Positions 15,341 through 22,333 of a stretch of 37,106 nt of DNA are shown here, one piece after another. A program made the position numbers and the translations under genes. Each line of letters begins with the position of its first letter. Position 1 is the stretch's first letter. The notes under the pieces were generated by a model. The model did not search any database. It saw only the letters and a list, made by a program, of their open reading frames with translations, and was not told the DNA's origin. The DNA comes from UBA8514 sp050251415 (GTDB lineage: Bacteria > Bacillota > Clostridia > Lachnospirales > Anaerotignaceae). Location of the stretch: positions 1 through 37,106 of the forward strand of contig JBFWMT010000023.1 of NCBI GenBank assembly GCA_050251415.1, written 5' to 3'.

Positions 15341-16164
15341 AAACAAGAATTCTTGTTTTAGGTGCAACAGGTATGCTGGGTAATGCCGTTTTTAATCACT
15401 TTAACAAAAATAATGATTTTATAACCGCACCCACCTATAGAACACAATTGAACAGCTTAACCAACGGGTTTTATTTTAATGCTTTAAATAACAGTGTTGA
15501 AGCCATACCAAAAAACTTTGATTATATCATAAACTGCATTGGAATTATTACACCTTTCATTCATAATAATCCCATTGAATCAATAAAAATTAATTCAATT
15601 TTTCCGTTAGAATTAGCTTCCTATTGCCAAAACAATAACATAAAGCTTATACACATCACTACTGATTGCGTCTATTCTGGAAATGATGGAAAATATATTG
15701 AAACCGACCTACACGATGCACTTGACTTCTATGGCAAAAGTAAATCTTTAGGTGAATGCAATTCTAACGCAATGGTTTTGAGGACTAGCATTGTAGGTGC
15801 GGAAATCCACAATTTTGTAAGCCTTTTATCTTGGGCAAAGTCACAATCTGGTGGCAAAATAGACGGCTATGCAACTCATTTATGGAATGGTGTTACCACA
15901 AATTGGTATGCAAAAGTATGCGAAAAAATAATATATGATGACCTCTATGAAAACGGGCTTTTTCACTTATTTGCCGCTAATGATGTTAGTAAATATCAGC
16001 TTTTACAATATTTCAACGAAAAATTTTCACTGAACCTAGATATAAATGAAACCTTTCCTAATAAGGTAGATAGAACATTGCGTACAACCAAAACTTTGTG
16101 TTCCAAACTAAATATACCAAGCGTGCAACAAATGGTTAATGAAATTAGTAGGGAGTCGTTATAA
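15337..16164 (+). CDS. RmlD-like NAD(P)-dependent sugar reductase
   Basis: This 275-residue SDR protein starts inside the stop of the previous gene (ATGA overlap). It shows the nucleotide-binding motif RILVLGATGMLGNAVFNHF, NCIGIITP, ITTDCVYSG and the catalytic YGKSKSLGE (YxxxK). It resembles dTDP-4-dehydrorhamnose reductase (RmlD), but the neighbour makes a UDP-4-keto-6-deoxy amino sugar and no rmlA, rmlB or rmlC is present. A 4-keto reductase acting on that UDP sugar is therefore more likely, as in WbvR-type enzymes that give UDP-2-acetamido-2,6-dideoxy-L-hexoses. It lacks the C-terminal cupin of CapF/FnlB. The exact product sugar cannot be read from sequence. Confidence 0.83.
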   Translation: MKTRILVLGATGMLGNAVFNHFNKNNDFITAPTYRTQLNSLTNGFYFNALNNSVEAIPKNFDYIINCIGIITPFIHNNPIESIKINSIFPLELASYCQNNNIKLIHITTDCVYSGNDGKYIETDLHDALDFYGKSKSLGECNSNAMVLRTSIVGAEIHNFVSLLSWAKSQSGGKIDGYATHLWNGVTTNWYAKVCEKIIYDDLYENGLFHLFAANDVSKYQLLQYFNEKFSLNLDINETFPNKVDRTLRTTKTLCSKLNIPSVQQMVNEISRESL

Positions 16165-17676
16165 ATGAGTGAATACTTTGAAATAAATACAAATAATACC
16201 ATTCCTCCCATGGAGTCAATCTCACTTTTAGAATCTAGGGCAAGCGCAGCCCATTCCTTTACACAAAACTGCGAAAATGAACTTTCTATTGCAGTCATTT
16301 CTTTCAATAGAATAGATAAAACTAAAGTATGTGTTGAAAATTTAATTAAAAATACGAAACTTCCCTTTAACTTAATTTTAATAGACAGCGGCTCTGCGCC
16401 GGATATTTTGGAATATTACAAAAGCGTTGATTTTCCTAACAAAACAATTATTAGAATTACTAAAAATATCAACGGAAACTTTTCCTTTAAGGTTGCTATG
16501 GAAAATTTAAAAAGCAAATATTGTGCCATTGTTTCTAACGATGTTGTTGTCACTGAAAATGCCATTGAAAATTTACTAAAATGCATTCAATCTGCAAACA
16601 ATATTGGCTGGGTTTCTCCTGTTTCTTCTAATGTATCTAATTGTCAGCAAGTAAATTTAGAATTTAATACAATGGAAGAAATGCATGAAAAAGCAGCAAA
16701 ATACAATGTATCTAACCCTTTAAAATGGCATGAGAGAATGTGCCTAATGCCGGCTATATTCTTTTATAAAAAAGAATGTATCGATATAGTTGGCGGATTT
16801 GATTATGGATTTTTTCATGATTTTGCAGATGACGATATGGCCAGACGGATAAACAGAGCTGGTTATAAAACTATCCTTTGTAAAGACACTTGGGTTCATC
16901 ATAACCATATATATAACTTAAATGAAGAAGAGTCCATAAAACAAGCCAAATCCTTAACACGTGGGAGGAATAATTTCAGTGAAAAATATTATGGATTAGA
17001 TGCATGGGATGATATTCGCAACTTCGAAACAGAATTAATTTCAAATATAAAAAATCCGGAAAAACAAGGTTGGAATCCGGATATTTTAGGTATTGATACC
17101 CGCTGTGGAACGCCCATTTTAGAAATAAGAAATACATTAAGAGAATATGGATTAACCAAAACAATTTGTGATGCCTTTACCAGTAACGCTAAATATTTTT
17201 TAGACTTACAAACCATATGTAATACCGTAAATTGCGACAGAATTGATTTTTTATGTGACTACTATAATAATGAAAGCTATGATTATATATTAGTAGGAGA
17301 GCCTATTAATAATTACAATAATCCATATTTAGTTTTAAGGCATCTTTTTGGTTTATTAAAACCCAATGGAACACTTCTTTTTAAATTACGAAATACCTTA
17401 AACCAAAATGCCCTACAATATTCACTAGGAAACTTTAATATTCCAAATTTAACCCAATCTTCCCTTTGCATATCTGCTGAAAATATTAATAACTATTTAA
17501 TAGAAATGGGTGCAGTGGTTAGCCAAGTTACTTTGCTGTACCAGCCTACAAGTTCTGATACAATGGAAATTTTAAAAAAAGCTCTTAACAGTGTTGATTT
17601 TACTAACCACGTTCCATCCACTTTAGCACGGCTTATAACCAAGGATTATCTGTTTTGTATTAAAAAAAAGGATTAA
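16165..17676 (+). CDS. Glycosyltransferase family 2 fused to a methyltransferase-like domain
   Basis: This 503-residue protein directly follows the previous stop and has GGGAG about 10 bases upstream. The N-terminal GT-A fold (about residues 44-270) has SIAVISFNRIDKTKVCVENL, LILIDSGSAPDI, the divalent-metal segment SNDVVVTENAI, and FDYGFFHDFADDDMARRINRAGYK, the usual acceptor/catalytic region of GT2 enzymes. The C-terminal part (about 305-450) looks like a class I SAM methyltransferase fold (SYDYILVGE ... LRHLFGLLKPNGTLLFKLRN), although the Gly-rich SAM loop (DILGIDTRCGTPILEI) is atypical. I infer transfer of the sugar made by the two upstream enzymes, with possible O-methylation. A bidirectional terminator follows. 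Confidence 0.8.
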   Translation: MSEYFEINTNNTIPPMESISLLESRASAAHSFTQNCENELSIAVISFNRIDKTKVCVENLIKNTKLPFNLILIDSGSAPDILEYYKSVDFPNKTIIRITKNINGNFSFKVAMENLKSKYCAIVSNDVVVTENAIENLLKCIQSANNIGWVSPVSSNVSNCQQVNLEFNTMEEMHEKAAKYNVSNPLKWHERMCLMPAIFFYKKECIDIVGGFDYGFFHDFADDDMARRINRAGYKTILCKDTWVHHNHIYNLNEEESIKQAKSLTRGRNNFSEKYYGLDAWDDIRNFETELISNIKNPEKQGWNPDILGIDTRCGTPILEIRNTLREYGLTKTICDAFTSNAKYFLDLQTICNTVNCDRIDFLCDYYNNESYDYILVGEPINNYNNPYLVLRHLFGLLKPNGTLLFKLRNTLNQNALQYSLGNFNIPNLTQSSLCISAENINNYLIEMGAVVSQVTLLYQPTSSDTMEILKKALNSVDFTNHVPSTLARLITKDYLFCIKKKD

Positions 17677-17680
17677 AAAA

Positions 17681-17711
17681 AGGCGGCTATTTTTAGTCGC
17701 CTCTTTCTTTT
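17681..17711. terminator. Bidirectional terminator between convergent glycan genes
   Basis: The stem AGGCGGCT (17681-17688) pairs with AGTCGCCT (17695-17702) with one G-U pair and a loop ATTTTT. A T-rich tail follows on the plus strand (CTTTCTTTT) and a run of seven T on the minus strand. It lies between stops at 17676 (plus) and 17716 (minus). Confidence 0.85.
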
Positions 17712-17715
17712 ATAG

Positions 17716-19506
17716 CTAGAGCACAAGAAATTCTTTACTTAGTATCTGCACAGCGTTTGCATTAATTACATCTAATTCCTTTACCGAACGCAATATATTT
17801 TTTAATGCTAATTCCTTGTAGCCGTTTTTATAATATACTGTAGCCAAATCCAAAAGTACCTCTTTGCTATTAATTAGATTTAAAACCTCTAAGCTTTGTT
17901 GGAACAAATCAAATTCTGCTACTTGCAGTATTTCAGATAAAATTCGGTAAATATTTGCTTTTGAAGTGTCCTCAAAAGAAGCTTCAGATTTCTCTAAAAA
18001 ATATAGCAGGATTTGTTTTTCTTCGTTATCATCTAAGGCTTGAATAAAAGGTTTTATGCGTTCCTCTTCACACAGTACCAATCCATTTTGTTTGCACGCC
18101 ATACAGCAAATAACGGCATATTCAAATGCTTTGTTCTTTGCTTCAGGCAGCATACTTCCTTTACTAGAAGACGATATTACTTTGATAAACTCATCAAAGG
18201 CAGCTGCATATTCTTTGCCGTAAAAAAATATCCGCCCCCTTAAGTAGTCAATATCTTCAGTATACGCTTCATCACTTTGTATTTTTTCAAAATATTTTAC
18301 ACCTTGTTTATATAATCTTTCATTTAGCAAAACATCTATCATGACCAACAAATTAGTAATGTATTGCCAATTTGCAAACAAATTTTCTAAACCTCTGCCC
18401 ACCATGTTTTTATCCGCATATATTTTATTTAGAACCTCGCCTATTTTATATATCAACCCATATTGATTGTTTTTGGATTTAATTGCTTTTAAATAAAATG
18501 ATAAAGCTTTTGCAAAATCCTCTTCAAAATAATAAATATTCCCCAACTCTACAAATGCCCTAAAACCTTCTGTATCGTTGAAAAAGCTTAAAGTAGGCGG
18601 TGGTGCGCCCATCGCAATACATTTGTTAAAGCTGTCTATTGCCAATGTATAACGCTTCAGTACTTTATAGATGATTCCTCTAAAATATTCATAATCAGTA
18701 CATTTTGGATAAAGTTTAAGTCCTTCCTCTATTATCTTCAAACTTTCCTCATTCCTATTTAAATAGTGAAGGCACGCTGCCCTTCGGAATATTAAATGAG
18801 GGCAATAGGCAAGGGATACATTTTTATTAGCATAAGCCTTTTCAAAATAATATAGGGCTTTATTAAAATCATCTAGGCTCATGTACTCGTTGCCCATATT
18901 AAATAACTGAAAAGAGTCATTGGGATTTTCATCTAATATTTTTTGAATAATGGGTACGTTCCTTTCACGTTTCTTCTGCCCAGCGTTAGACCTTAAGTAT
19001 CCATAATGGCGAACTCTAATATCTGTTATATAAGGATTGCGTGAAATTATTTCATTGGTTGGTACCAGTTGCTCATGAATGGCACCTTCATACCTAAAAC
19101 AATAATTTTTAAACAGCCTCACCCCAATATGTGTATTATAATTTTCTTCCGAAACTTCACTTGTAAAATTATGAAATTTTAAGGCAATTTCATTGGATTT
19201 TGTTGTTTGAACAATATCCGTAAGTTTTTCTAAGTCTTCACTGTATATGGCTTCATCTGCATCTAAAACCAGTATCCAATCCCCTGTGGCTTGTGCCAAT
19301 GAATGGTTTCTTGCATTTCCAAAATTACTGTCCCATGGATATTCAAAAACTTTTGGGTTAAAACGCCTTGCTAGCTCCAACGTATTATCTGTTGAGCCTG
19401 TATCCACAATGATTATTTCTTTAACAATTGAAGCAACACTGCTTAAGCACTGCTCAATATACTTTTCTTCATTCTTTACTATCATACATAAACTTATAGA
19501 ATTCAT
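17716..19506 (-). CDS. GT2 glycosyltransferase with C-terminal TPR repeats
   Basis: This 596-residue protein starts at ATG 19506 with GGAGG 7 bases upstream. Residues 1-230 are a GT-A domain: ISLCMIVKNEEKYIEQCL, EIIIVDTGSTDNTLELA, WDSNFGNARNHSLAQATGDW, and the metal motif DADE at 82-85 (ILVLDADEA). From about 195 to 500 there are helical tetratricopeptide-like units (FQLFNMGNEYMSLDDFNKALYYFEKAY; FVELGNIYYFEEDFAKALSFYLKAI). This SunS-like arrangement is common in enzymes that glycosylate peptides or surface proteins, with the TPR part holding the protein acceptor. The adjacent Thr/Ser-rich repeat protein is the obvious candidate acceptor (inference). A 14-bp palindrome and a terminator lie between the two genes. 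Confidence 0.9.
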   Translation of the reverse strand: MNSISLCMIVKNEEKYIEQCLSSVASIVKEIIIVDTGSTDNTLELARRFNPKVFEYPWDSNFGNARNHSLAQATGDWILVLDADEAIYSEDLEKLTDIVQTTKSNEIALKFHNFTSEVSEENYNTHIGVRLFKNYCFRYEGAIHEQLVPTNEIISRNPYITDIRVRHYGYLRSNAGQKKRERNVPIIQKILDENPNDSFQLFNMGNEYMSLDDFNKALYYFEKAYANKNVSLAYCPHLIFRRAACLHYLNRNEESLKIIEEGLKLYPKCTDYEYFRGIIYKVLKRYTLAIDSFNKCIAMGAPPPTLSFFNDTEGFRAFVELGNIYYFEEDFAKALSFYLKAIKSKNNQYGLIYKIGEVLNKIYADKNMVGRGLENLFANWQYITNLLVMIDVLLNERLYKQGVKYFEKIQSDEAYTEDIDYLRGRIFFYGKEYAAAFDEFIKVISSSSKGSMLPEAKNKAFEYAVICCMACKQNGLVLCEEERIKPFIQALDDNEEKQILLYFLEKSEASFEDTSKANIYRILSEILQVAEFDLFQQSLEVLNLINSKEVLLDLATVYYKNGYKELALKNILRSVKELDVINANAVQILSKEFLVL

Positions 19507-19522
19507 ATTAAAACCTCCTAAC

Positions 19523-19536
19523 CATACTATAGTATG
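19523..19536. promoter_or_regulatory. 14-bp perfect palindrome CATACTATAGTATG
   Basis: The palindrome lies between the terminator at 19538-19567 and the ribosome-binding site of the TPR glycosyltransferase (minus strand). Its position fits an operator or a short hairpin in the 5' leader. No matching site is seen elsewhere in the window. Confidence 0.35.
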
Positions 19537-19537
19537 A

Positions 19538-19567
19538 AAAATCGCAGAGCTTGCGCCCTGCGATTTT
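19538..19567 (-). terminator. Terminator of the repeat-protein gene
   Basis: A perfect 10-bp stem (AAAATCGCAG 19538-19547, CTGCGATTTT 19558-19567) lies 31 bases past the stop at 19599. On the minus strand it ends in a run of T. It should separate transcription of the repeat protein from the glycosyltransferase. Confidence 0.8.
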
Positions 19568-19598
19568 AAATAGAATACGGAAATAATCTTAAATAAGC

Positions 19599-20561
19599 TT
19601 ATGCTTGGCCATTGTAATATGCGTTAAAGGATGCTGTTGTTGCTCCTAAAACATATTCCAACTGGGCAAACTGTGCAAATTTAGAGATTGCTATAATTGT
19701 GTTAGTCCCCGCGGCAACCGTTTGGTTTGTATAACTTGGGTCATAAAAATATACTGTACCGTCTGGGCTTAACTGTAATGAGTAAGTTACGGTGTTATCT
19801 CCTATATTGTCAATAAACATAGATGCTGTTGTAAGTGCAGATATATTTGTAGCAGTAAATACATTGCCTGTTCCCGTTACATCTACTAAAGTGTCTGTGT
19901 CTGAAATAAATGTTTGTCCAGCAATTTGCACTGTTAATGTTTCATTGGCTATGGTAATAGCATTTGTTACTGTTACGTCGCCTGCTACTGTCAATGTTTC
20001 ATTAGCAATAGTAATGGAATTTGTTACTGTTACGTCACCTGCTACTGTCAATGTTTCATTAGCGATAGTAATGGAATTTGTTACTGTTACATCGCCTGAT
20101 ACTGTCAATGTTTCATTAGCAATAGTAATGGAATTTGTTACTGTTACATCGCCTGATACTGTCAATGTTTCATTAGCAATAGTAATGGAATTTGTTACTG
20201 TTACATCCCCTGCTACTGTCAATGTTGCATTAGCAATAGTAATGGAATTTGTTACTGTTACATCCCCTGCTACTGTCAATGTTGCATTGGCTATGGTAAC
20301 GGCATTTGTTACTGTTACATCGCCTGCTACTGTCAATGTTTCATTAGCGATAGTAATGGAATTTGTTACTGTTACGTCGCCTGATACCGTCAATGTTTCA
20401 TTAGCAATTGTAATGGAATTTGCTACAGTTAACTCACCTGCTACAAGCATATTGCCGGTAGAATCCAATTGAAGCTGTTGCAGCGTAAGGGAAGTTTGAT
20501 TATATCCATACATCGATGCTTTTAATTCAGAAGCTGTCGTGTTGAAAATCAAATTATTCAT
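19599..20561 (-). CDS. Surface protein with eight 19-residue Thr/Ser-rich repeats and DUF6385-like C terminus
   Basis: This 320-residue protein has no signal peptide. The N terminus (NLIFNTTASELKASMYGYNQ) is like that of Clostridia DUF6385-type proteins. Residues 56-207 are eight nearly identical 19-residue units (TLTV-A/S-GDVTVTNSITIANE), in which nearly every second residue is Val/Ile/Leu alternating with Thr/Ser/Asn, as in a beta-helix or fibre shaft. The C-terminal domain (about 220-320, SMFIDNIGDNTVTYSLQLSPDGTVYF ... VAAGTNTIIAISKFAQFAQLEY) has the look of a compact beta domain. AAGGAGTGA precedes the ATG. The many Thr/Ser and the neighbouring glycosyltransferase suggest a glycosylated fibre or coat protein. 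Whether it sits on spores or cells is not shown. Confidence 0.72.
   Translation of the reverse strand: MNNLIFNTTASELKASMYGYNQTSLTLQQLQLDSTGNMLVAGELTVANSITIANETLTVSGDVTVTNSITIANETLTVAGDVTVTNAVTIANATLTVAGDVTVTNSITIANATLTVAGDVTVTNSITIANETLTVSGDVTVTNSITIANETLTVSGDVTVTNSITIANETLTVAGDVTVTNSITIANETLTVAGDVTVTNAITIANETLTVQIAGQTFISDTDTLVDVTGTGNVFTATNISALTTASMFIDNIGDNTVTYSLQLSPDGTVYFYDPSYTNQTVAAGTNTIIAISKFAQFAQLEYVLGATTASFNAYYNGQA
19941..20396 (-). repeat. Eight tandem 57-bp in-frame repeats
   Basis: Eight complete 57-bp units encode residues 56-207 of the repeat protein, flanked by partial units on both sides. Variation is limited to a few positions (Ala/Ser at position 5, Ser/Ala at 13, Ile/Val at 14, Glu/Ala at 19), mostly single-base changes. 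Such arrays can change copy number by slippage or recombination. Confidence 0.95.
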
Positions 20562-20666
20562 TTTACTAAATCACTCCTTTAATAGTTTACTATAAAACAA
20601 GGTACCTTTTTTCTTGAAACGAGCTCAATACATATTATGTTGACAAGTCCTACTGGGTTACATTTT

Positions 20667-21377
20667 TTAATGTATTAGCTGTGTTTGGTACCATAGTTTT
20701 GTTACAATGCATTTATTCGTGCCTGTAACAACAATTCTTGTGTATTTAGTAAATTTATAGGGGACCACTAATCCTGTTTCATGTGGCAACAATACAAGGG
20801 TCTGTGCATCGTTTACAAATAATTTAGCATCAGGACTGTTTTGTAAATTAACATTAACAGGGTGTTCACCCATATTGTGAATACAAAAAGTAATAGTTTC
20901 AGAAGTTGCAGTTAAAAAATATGGAGATATTGCCTTGTCTTTAAAACTTGAAAGTATTAACTCCTTCTCAAAAAACCCCATACAATTGTAAACTGGAAAA
21001 ATGATTTCTCTCCTGTAAACTAATTGCAACTGGCATGAGTATATATCACTATCTCCAAATTCAACTATTAGCCCATTGTTTTTTACCATACCTGAAGTTA
21101 ATAAGTGAAAATTTTCAGTTATATCTAATATCACGTTGTCTTCACGCAAATAACAGTATCTATTACTTAATCCTGTATTGAAATTATTCAGGCTTTCTAC
21201 TTCAATTTCGTCATTTAGGTAACACTGAATTTCTTCTCCCGAATTTTTATATCTGTTCATTTTCAATAATATATAGGCGGCCTCTACCATATCTGCATCG
21301 TAAATTTCATCAACCGCAAAATATATTAAGGCTTGCTTATTAAATTTCGCCATAGAAATCGGCACATAATTTTCCAT
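20667..21377 (-). CDS. Companion surface protein, DUF6385-like C-terminal domain
   Basis: This 236-residue protein has GAGAGGTGA upstream of the ATG and no signal peptide or membrane segment. The N-terminal half (MENYVPISMAKFNKQALIYF AVDEIYDADMVEAAYILLKM) resembles DNRLRE-type beta domains found in coat and appendage proteins. The C-terminal half (FCIHNMGEHPVNVNLQNSPDAKLFVNDAQTLVLLPHETGLVVPYKFTKYTRIVV) has the same pattern as the C-terminal domain of the neighbouring repeat protein: a 'I-N-G-x-x-x-V-N-x-x-L-Q-x-S-P-D' strand pair and a closing 'K-F-x-x-x-x-x-V'. The two probably belong to one surface structure, perhaps as tip and shaft (inference). Domain naming is from memory and moderately sure. 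Confidence 0.62.
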   Translation of the reverse strand: MENYVPISMAKFNKQALIYFAVDEIYDADMVEAAYILLKMNRYKNSGEEIQCYLNDEIEVESLNNFNTGLSNRYCYLREDNVILDITENFHLLTSGMVKNNGLIVEFGDSDIYSCQLQLVYRREIIFPVYNCMGFFEKELILSSFKDKAISPYFLTATSETITFCIHNMGEHPVNVNLQNSPDAKLFVNDAQTLVLLPHETGLVVPYKFTKYTRIVVTGTNKCIVTKLWYQTQLIH

Positions 21378-21483
21378 CTAATTTATCACCTCTCTTTATG
21401 CATAAATAAATTAAGAACATTGCCATAAGGCTTGTTCCTTATATTTACATAATATGTCTATTGCTTATAAGTGTGTATTAACT

Positions 21484-21513
21484 AAAAAAGAAACCTTATT
21501 TTTCCAAGGTTTC
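21484..21513 (-). terminator. Hairpin terminator (second of tandem pair)
   Basis: The 8-bp perfect stem GAAACCTT (21490-21497)/AAGGTTTC (21506-21513) is followed on the minus strand by TTTTTT. It backs up the terminator at 21530-21563. Confidence 0.7.
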
Positions 21514-21529
21514 TAGGCAATTGCGCATT

Positions 21530-21563
21530 AAAAAATGCCACAGGCATAAACCCATGGCATTTT
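21530..21563 (-). terminator. Terminator of the coiled-coil protein gene
   Basis: The stem AAAATGCCA (21532-21540)/TGGCATTTT (21555-21563) lies 4 bases past the stop at 21567. The minus-strand T-run is six bases. Confidence 0.8.
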
Positions 21564-21566
21564 AAT

Positions 21567-22037
21567 TTATTCTTCGTCTGATGTATCCACCAAAACTGAT
21601 GTAAGACCATTTTCAGTTACTAATTTATATGTACCACTTCCTTTAAGGAGCTCATCATTGCTTTTTTCAAAAGTGTCAAAGTCCCTTTCTTTTTCCTTTT
21701 CAACCTTTTCTTCTTTCTGGGTTTCTTCAAGTTTTTCCAAAGCTTCAATGGTTTCGGTATTTTTAACCGATGATGTACCACCTTGTGACTGTGAATTTTG
21801 AATCTTTCTTATGCTGTTTTGAACTGTTGTAATACTATTTTGTGTCGTTGTAATTTCTGTCTGTAACGCATCGGCAGTTTCCTCGTCACCATCAGCCAAA
21901 GCACTATTATACTCGCTTTGTGTTTCTGATAAGCTTTCTTCAAGATCTTCTAGCTTTTTTTGAAGAGTCTTAATGTTTTCACTACTTGAACTTGTTTGTG
22001 CTGTAGAAGTCGATTGACTTATCGCCCCTATGTTCAT
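21567..22037 (-). CDS. Coiled-coil protein, FlxA-like
   Basis: This 156-residue, highly charged, hydrophilic protein has no signal peptide. Residues about 20-80 are a long coiled coil (NIKTLQKKLEDLEESLSETQ... and TTTQNSITTVQNSIRKIQ). A Glu/Lys-rich helix (about 98-125) and a short C-terminal piece (GTYKLVTENGLTSVLVDTSDEE) follow. The N terminus MNIGAISQSTSTAQTSSSSE and the coiled-coil pattern resemble FlxA-like proteins, which are small and of unclear function. AGGAGA precedes the ATG and a promoter is visible at 22095-22123. It is transcribed alone, between tandem terminators and its own promoter. The link to the surface-protein genes is only positional. Confidence 0.65.
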   Translation of the reverse strand: MNIGAISQSTSTAQTSSSSENIKTLQKKLEDLEESLSETQSEYNSALADGDEETADALQTEITTTQNSITTVQNSIRKIQNSQSQGGTSSVKNTETIEALEKLEETQKEEKVEKEKERDFDTFEKSNDELLKGSGTYKLVTENGLTSVLVDTSDEE

Positions 22038-22094
22038 AAAATCATCTCCTAAGTAAAGTTTCTTAAGTAATACAACAAAATTAATATTAAATAA

Positions 22095-22123
22095 ATAGTA
22101 TCACTGTTAATAATGGATGTAAA
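22095..22123 (-). promoter_or_regulatory. Promoter of the coiled-coil protein gene
   Basis: On the minus strand TTTACA (22123-22118), 17 bases, then TACTAT (22100-22095), about 60 bases before the ATG at 22037. Confidence 0.5.
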
Positions 22124-22192
22124 TGGAAAAAACTCTTTTACATTGAATTTCATCTATACCCCACCATGTCTACACATAACATTCACCCTTTA

Positions 22193-22212
22193 GTCACAAA
22201 TCGGTCACAAAT
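22193..22212. promoter_or_regulatory. Direct repeat GTCACAAAT x2 with 11-bp period
   Basis: Two exact copies of GTCACAAAT (22193-22201, 22204-22212) are one helical turn apart, about 70 bp upstream of the promoter at 22095-22123. OmpR/PhoB-family regulators bind direct repeats of this period. Which regulator would act here is unknown. Confidence 0.35.
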
Positions 22213-22264
22213 TTAACCTGCCATCATTTACATTTTTACATTGCTAAATTTAATAACAAAATAA

Positions 22265-22318
22265 AAAAGGCTCCATTTTCCATAGACATAAGTCCTGCCA
22301 CGAAAAATTGAAGCCTTT
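22265..22318 (-). terminator. Terminator of the aminotransferase gene
   Basis: On the minus strand AAAGGCTTCAATTTTTC pairs imperfectly with GAAAATGGAGCCTTT across a loop of about 22 bases, followed by a run of T, starting 15 bases past the stop at 22334. Confidence 0.65.
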
Positions 22319-22333
22319 ATCTATTATACTAAA

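Larger units (their letters stand above)
22038..22333. other. AT-rich spacer between coiled-coil and aminotransferase genes
   Basis: These 296 bases hold the promoter at 22095-22123, the direct repeat at 22193-22212 and the terminator at 22265-22318. I see no gene in the rest. Confidence 0.6.

Noticed and set aside
19941..20396. Regular repeats that might be taken for a CRISPR array
   Set aside because: Units are contiguous 57-bp in-frame coding repeats without spacers, and no cas gene is present.
19792..20472. A 226-codon open frame on the plus strand across the repeat array
   Set aside because: It is the reverse complement of the 57-bp repeats. A stop-free antisense frame in one unit is copied eight times. 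No proper ribosome-binding site, and the minus-strand protein has clear ends and family resemblance.
13163..22037. A prophage or integrative element spanning the accessory region
   Set aside because: No integrase, terminase, portal, capsid or recombinase gene and no flanking direct repeats or tRNA are visible.
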